Under the pieces are notes generated by a model that saw only the letters and a program-made list of their open reading frames with translations, did not search any database and was not told the origin of the DNA. DNA of 64,000 nucleotides from assembly GCF_031877795.1 (NCBI RefSeq), contig NC_133948.1:15268948-15332947 (forward strand), written 5' to 3'. Both the position numbers and the translations under genes were made by a program. Position 1 is the first letter of the stretch, and each line of letters opens with the position of its first letter. Source of the DNA: Strix aluco. Taxonomy: Eukaryota > Chordata > Aves > Strigiformes > Strigidae. This document shows positions 61,901 to 64,000 of the stretch, one piece after another.

Positions 61901-64000
61901 CACCACTCTCTGGGTCCGTCCATCCAGCCAGTGCTTGACCCGGCAGACCGTTCGCTCACCCAGGCCATGGGCAGCCAGTTTTTCTATGAGAATTCTATGG
62001 GGAACTGGGTCGAATGCTTTTTGAAAATCCAGGTAGATAATATCCACAGCTTTTCCCTCATCCAATAGTCAGGTCATCTTGTCATAGAAGGAGATTAGGT
62101 TTGTCAGGCAGGTCCTGCCTTTCATAAACCCATGCTGACTAGGCCTGATCCCCTGGTTGTCCATTATATGACTTTTAATGGCACTAGAGATGACCTGCTC
62201 CATGACCTTTCCTGGCACCGAGGTCACACTGACAGCTCTATAGTTTCCTGGATCCTCCTTTCTGCCTCTCTTGTAGATGGGTGTCACATTTGCCACCCTC
62301 CAGTCCAATGGGACCTCCCCAGTTGGCCATGACTTCAGGTAAATCATGGAAAGCAGCTTGGGGAGCACATCTGCCAACTCAGCACCCTTGGGTGTAACCC
62401 ATCCGGTCCCACAGACTTGTGAGCATCCAAGTGGTGCAGCAGGTCTCTGACCACGTTCTCTTTAATTGTGCTGACCTCATTCTGCTTCCCCTCCCCATCT
62501 CCCAGCTCATGAGGCTGGGTGTCCAGGGAACAGCCAGTTCCACTGCTAAAGACTGAGGCAAAGTAGGCGTTGAGCACCTCAGCCTTTTCCTCATCCTTAG
62601 TTACCATGTTTCCCTCTGCATCCAGTAAAGGAGGGAGATTTTCCCTAATCCTCCTTTTGTTGTTAATGAATTTATAGAAACATTTTTTATTATCTTTAAC
62701 AGCTGTAGCCAGGTTGACCTCTAGCTGCGCTTTGGCTCTCCTAATGTTCTCCCTGCATAGCTTCACTACATCTTTATAGTCTTCATGAGAGACCTGCCCC
62801 CTCTTCCACAGGTCATAGGTTCTCCTTTTGTTCTTGAGATCCCTGTTTAGCCAGGCAGGTCTCCTTCCCCACCTGCTTGTTTTTTGGCACGCGGGAACAG
62901 CCTGCTCCTGTGCCTTCAAGACTTTTCTCTTGAAGTATGTCCAGTCTTCCTGGACTCCCATATCCTTCAAGGCAGCCTCCCAAGGGATTTTGTTAATCAA
63001 TCTTTCATGATGGCTGTGCCAAAAGCAAGCTCCCAGTGCTGCCACCACACTCTTGCAAGGCCTCACAGACCTGGAGAGCAAGCAGTGGCAGGAAGAGAAT
63101 CTCTGAACACCAGATTCTGCCCCTTTATTCACTAGGTGTCATTGCATTGCTTCTGCTGGAATAAATCACGGAGAGAGGTCACGCTCTGCTCCATGAGATA
63201 TGGTCCTTGAAAAGTGGGAAACAGTTGCAGTCCTTGGGGTGACAGCAGAGGACAGCCAGAGAGACGAGCTGCCTCCTCCCAGGGGTTCCTGTAGGACTGG
63301 ACCTCACAAAACGGAGACCCACAGCTCGGGGTCTTACCCCACCTCTCTGCACCCCTGCAACCTGTACAAAGCCTTCCGTGTCTGAAAAACAACCCAGAAA
63401 AGCCAACAACCTTTGCTAAGAACAAGCAAACCCCAACGGGCCTTTGCATCCTCTTGAGCACTCAGCTAAGAACAGCCTTGTTCCTTCTGAGAGGAACCTC
63501 CTTAAAAAGCCCCTCTTCCCTGGGGGCAGAGAAGCAGAAGAGCACAGCAGAGTTTGAAGCACCTTAGTTTTTTCCCTTTCTCTGAAATTTCTTTCTCTGG
63601 ATGACCAGACAACAAATGCCCGCACTGACAATCCCAAAACAACACTCTTGTTGCAACACCCAGACCAGTCACAGGAGATCACTAAGCCACTTCTATTTCT
63701 GTTTACATCCTGGTAATATTTTTCACCCCTGCACTGATTCAAAACTAACAGGTTTTAAAGAATGCTGATAAATTCCCCCCAGTTAAATGCTCGAAGAGAC
63801 AAAAAGGCTCAGAGAAATGTTCAATTCACAGTCTTAAACAGTGACCTAGCCAGAACCATAGTGAGTACACACAGAAACACAAACATGCACGCCAGACCTT
63901 GGGAGGAAGGTGTGTCTTCAAGTAACTCTGAAGCAACGCATCTTCCAAATACTGGTTCCCAGTCTCGGGCTGCTCTTGGAAGAGGGTCTCCGTTTCTCTC
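43830..64000 (-). CDS. AidB-type acyl-CoA dehydrogenase (14 exons, first exon cut by the window edge)
   Basis: A flavoprotein of the acyl-CoA dehydrogenase superfamily, closest to the bacterial AidB branch. The family transfers electrons from a fatty acyl-CoA alpha-beta bond to FAD; the substrate here is unknown. Fourteen exons join in frame to give 582 visible residues. Visible numbering: N-terminal [15 protein letters not shown] at about 12-26, RYDAxGRR-like QYDAWGRR about 62-69, [10 protein letters not shown] about 131-140, [10 protein letters not shown] 175-184 (FAD/substrate loop), WFTSAADSD 207-215, LKDKLGTR about 260, RRRVAFGK 324-331, [14 protein letters not shown] about 401-414, [15 protein letters not shown] about 429-443 with the probable catalytic glutamate at 431. 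E. coli AidB has the equivalent MTEKQGGSDV, LKDKLGNR, FVAEAMEVLGGIGYCE and SIWEGSGNI blocks. The basic C-terminal DNA-binding part of AidB is not evident: the tail is acidic then SPARRAPL. Not ACAD10 or ACAD11, whose motifs differ. Start codon, targeting signal and promoter are off the window. Confidence 0.9.
44259..44325 (-). CDS. AidB-type gene exon M
   Basis: A 67-base exon encoding [20 protein letters not shown] and then AR. It is flanked by the acceptor CTTCCACAG and donor GTAAGC, and joins exons L and N in frame. Confidence 0.9.
44513..45243 (+). mobile_element. CR1 LINE fragment, 3' end (about 730 bp)
   Basis: The + strand reads broken pieces of the CR1 ORF2 C-terminus ([20 protein letters not shown], then [20 protein letters not shown]) and ends with the CR1 3' terminal signature GATTCTGTGATTC. 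It is 5'-truncated, as is usual for CR1, and antisense to the host gene. In-frame stops make it non-autonomous. Confidence 0.95.
45292..45463 (-). CDS. AidB-type gene exon L
   Basis: The exon encodes [20 protein letters not shown] and ends with [14 protein letters not shown]. It continues the helix of exon K across a 5.5 kb intron. The ARDF-Y-LARIY pattern is typical of eukaryotic AidB-like proteins. The acceptor is TTCTTTGCAG and the donor GTAGTG. Confidence 0.93.
46141..46588 (+). mobile_element. CR1 LINE fragment, 3' end (about 450 bp)
   Basis: It begins at GGGCAACGGAGCTGGTGCAG and runs to GATTCTGTGATTCTCTGATT. It repeats the 3' half of the copy at 44.5-45.2 kb with only scattered differences, so both belong to the same subfamily. 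Confidence 0.95.
47701..47938 (-). other. Unassigned exon-like open frame inside intron K-L
   Basis: On the - strand a good acceptor (pyrimidine-rich tract ending GATTTCAG) is followed by an open frame that reads [20 protein letters not shown], then [20 protein letters not shown], and stops with TGA. It is cysteine-bearing, then charged and leucine-rich. I recognise no family. It could be an alternative last exon of the AidB-type gene, an exon of a nested gene, or chance. Confidence 0.35.
48896..48915. repeat. Perfect inverted repeat, 9-base arms
   Basis: TGTTCTCTG and CAGAGAACA are separated by TT. The ends read TGTTCT and AGAACA, steroid-receptor half-sites in everted order. Function is unsupported. 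Confidence 0.7.
49331..49354. repeat. Perfect inverted repeat, 11-base arms, 2-base loop
   Basis: CCGGGTGTGAT and ATCACACCCGG flank CT. It could extrude as a hairpin. It is intronic, with no flanking repeat signature. Confidence 0.8.
50966..51073 (-). CDS. AidB-type gene exon K, catalytic glutamate
   Basis: Exactly 36 codons in phase 0. The exon encodes [20 protein letters not shown] and then [16 protein letters not shown]. The glutamate of IWEGT (codon 51058-51056) aligns with the active-site base of the AidB/isovaleryl-CoA group and is retained. The donor is GTGAGC. Confidence 0.96.
51483..51575 (-). CDS. AidB-type gene exon J
   Basis: Exactly 31 codons in phase 0. The exon encodes [20 protein letters not shown] and then [11 protein letters not shown]. 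The FGGxGYxED motif is characteristic of the superfamily. The donor is GTAAGA. Confidence 0.96.
52357..52497 (-). CDS. AidB-type gene exon I
   Basis: Exactly 47 codons in phase 0. The exon encodes [20 protein letters not shown] and then [17 protein letters not shown]. AidB has ARLFTPAAKF at the same place. The acceptor is CTGTTTGCAG and the donor GTATGG. Confidence 0.94.
53988..54087 (-). CDS. AidB-type gene exon H
   Basis: The exon encodes [20 protein letters not shown] and then [14 protein letters not shown]-x-x-FG is the conserved FAD and dimer contact of the family. The acceptor is TTCTCTCTAG and the donor GTGAGA. Confidence 0.95.
54363..54457 (-). CDS. AidB-type gene exon G
   Basis: The exon encodes [20 protein letters not shown] and then [12 protein letters not shown]. 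The E-G-G-M-T-R pattern starts the C-terminal helical domain. The donor is GTGAAG. Confidence 0.93.
54945..55094 (-). CDS. AidB-type gene exon F
   Basis: Exactly 50 codons in phase 0. The exon encodes [20 protein letters not shown] and then [20 protein letters not shown]. The block LKDKLGTR corresponds to LKDKLGNR in E. coli AidB. The donor is GTACGC. Confidence 0.94.
55196..55338 (-). CDS. AidB-type gene exon E
   Basis: The exon encodes [20 protein letters not shown] and then [12 protein letters not shown]. The K-W-F-T-S strand contacts the flavin in this family. The acceptor is CTTTCTTGCAG and the donor GTCTGT. Confidence 0.95.
55339..56404 (-). other. Intron D-E of the AidB-type gene
   Basis: Ordinary sequence except for the CR1 3' end at 56071-56292. 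Confidence 0.75.
56071..56292 (-). mobile_element. CR1 LINE fragment, 3' end (about 220 bp)
   Basis: The + strand starts with CAGAATCACAGAATCATCTA, the reverse complement of the CR1 terminus, and reads into the CR1 ORF2 tail on the - strand ([20 protein letters not shown]). It lies in the same orientation as the host gene. Confidence 0.95.
56405..56522 (-). CDS. AidB-type gene exon D, flavin loop
   Basis: The exon encodes [20 protein letters not shown] followed by GGSDV. The MTE-GGSD motif is a hallmark of acyl-CoA dehydrogenases. The acceptor is CAAAATAG, and a second AG seven bases on could be an alternative but would break the frame. Confidence 0.93.
56523..58098 (-). other. Introns C-D and B-C of the AidB-type gene
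   Basis: Introns 56523-57397 and 57498-58098. No named repeat or extra exon is seen. Confidence 0.65.
57398..57497 (-). CDS. AidB-type gene exon C
   Basis: The exon encodes [20 protein letters not shown] and then [12 protein letters not shown]. In AidB the corresponding segment reads CPITMTFAA. The acceptor is CTTTTCTAG and the donor GTATGA; it ends in phase 0. Confidence 0.93.
58099..58331 (-). CDS. AidB-type gene exon B
   Basis: The exon encodes [20 protein letters not shown] and includes [20 protein letters not shown], then [15 protein letters not shown]. This matches the AidB block NPPELLRYDAQGRR. The acceptor is TTCACAG and the donor GTAACT. Confidence 0.92.
58650..58711 (+). mobile_element. 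Short degraded CR1 3' relic
   Basis: The string GGGCTGGACAAGACGATCTC, then CAGAGGTCCTTCCAACCTCA and CTCTGTGATT, is the CR1 3' tail (normally TTGGACTAGATGATCT...CCTTCCAACC...TTCTGTGATT) with many substitutions. An older insertion than the others. Confidence 0.8.
60888..63030 (-). mobile_element. CR1 LINE, 5'-truncated, with decayed ORF2 reverse transcriptase
   Basis: It begins on the + strand with CACAGAATCACAGAATCATT, the CR1 3' end in reverse. On the - strand it encodes the pre-RT region ([27 protein letters not shown]), the RT core ([23 protein letters not shown], and FADD codons at 61771-61760) and the C-terminal part. The endonuclease domain is missing. The left boundary is inferred from loss of CR1 similarity at about 63030. 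Confidence 0.93.
61664..63030 (-). pseudogene. CR1 ORF2 reverse-transcriptase remnant
   Basis: The frame is broken twice: a small indel near 62378 after the HPRV motif, and a TGA at 62069-62071 where the open frame would otherwise continue into [20 protein letters not shown]. The TGA fits a CpG-transition of an arginine codon. The catalytic FADD is present, but the protein could not be made intact. Confidence 0.88.
63898..64000 (-). CDS. AidB-type gene exon A (partial, N-terminal)
   Basis: Reading leftward from the window edge it encodes [20 protein letters not shown] and then [11 protein letters not shown]. The pattern F-E-P-x-GNQY-D-LL-YL is the usual start of eukaryotic AidB-like proteins. 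The donor is GTCTGG, phase 0. The true start lies beyond 64000. Confidence 0.8.

Larger units (their letters stand above)
58332..63897 (-). other. Intron A-B of the AidB-type gene, 5.6 kb
   Basis: It holds a CR1 relic at 58650 and the long CR1 copy at 60.9-63.0 kb. A 170-codon frame at 60277-60789 shows no family match and is treated as chance. The rest is unremarkable. Confidence 0.7.

Noticed and set aside
43830-64000. Assignment to ACAD10 or ACAD11
   Set aside because: No aminoglycoside-phosphotransferase-like domain, and the motifs QYDAWGRR and LKDKLGTR fit the AidB branch better.
1-64000. tRNA, rRNA or CRISPR arrays
   Set aside because: No cloverleaf with A and B boxes, no rRNA cores and no regularly spaced direct repeats were seen by eye.

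Overview
This window is eukaryotic nuclear DNA, almost certainly from a bird. The genes are split into many short GT-AG exons, and every recognisable transposon is a 5'-truncated CR1 LINE, the main repeat of avian genomes. The species cannot be fixed from the sequence alone.

The + strand carries most of MTMR3 (myotubularin-related protein 3). Fifteen exons between 2730 and 36493 encode the last 1132 residues, from the end of the PH-GRAM domain through the phosphatase domain (HCSDGWDR catalytic loop), a long acidic linker and coiled coil (one 1.4 kb exon), and the C-terminal FYVE zinc finger. All exon phases join cleanly. The promoter and about 70 N-terminal codons lie left of the window. A long 3' UTR follows, with tandem polyadenylation signals near 38.6-38.8 kb and a probable distal one at 41.83 kb.

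The - strand, tail-to-tail with MTMR3, carries a 14-exon gene from beyond 64000 down to a stop at 43830. It encodes an AidB-type acyl-CoA dehydrogenase of at least 582 residues. All the exons join in frame, so the gene looks functional. Human has no AidB-type paralogue in its standard ACAD set, and the human neighbour of MTMR3 is HORMAD2, so this gene is the most interesting content here.

CR1 copies are confined to the acyl-CoA dehydrogenase gene: two very similar 3' ends at about 44.5-45.2 kb and 46.1-46.6 kb, a short 3' end at 56.1-56.3 kb, a relic at 58.65 kb, and a roughly 2.1 kb copy with decayed reverse-transcriptase ORF at 60.9-63.0 kb. The MTMR3 introns are AT-rich and nearly free of recognisable repeats. 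From about 36 kb rightwards the sequence becomes GC-richer. An unassigned exon-like ORF lies inside an intron of the acyl-CoA dehydrogenase gene at 47701-47938. I saw no RNA genes, CRISPR arrays, bacterial operons or viral genes.
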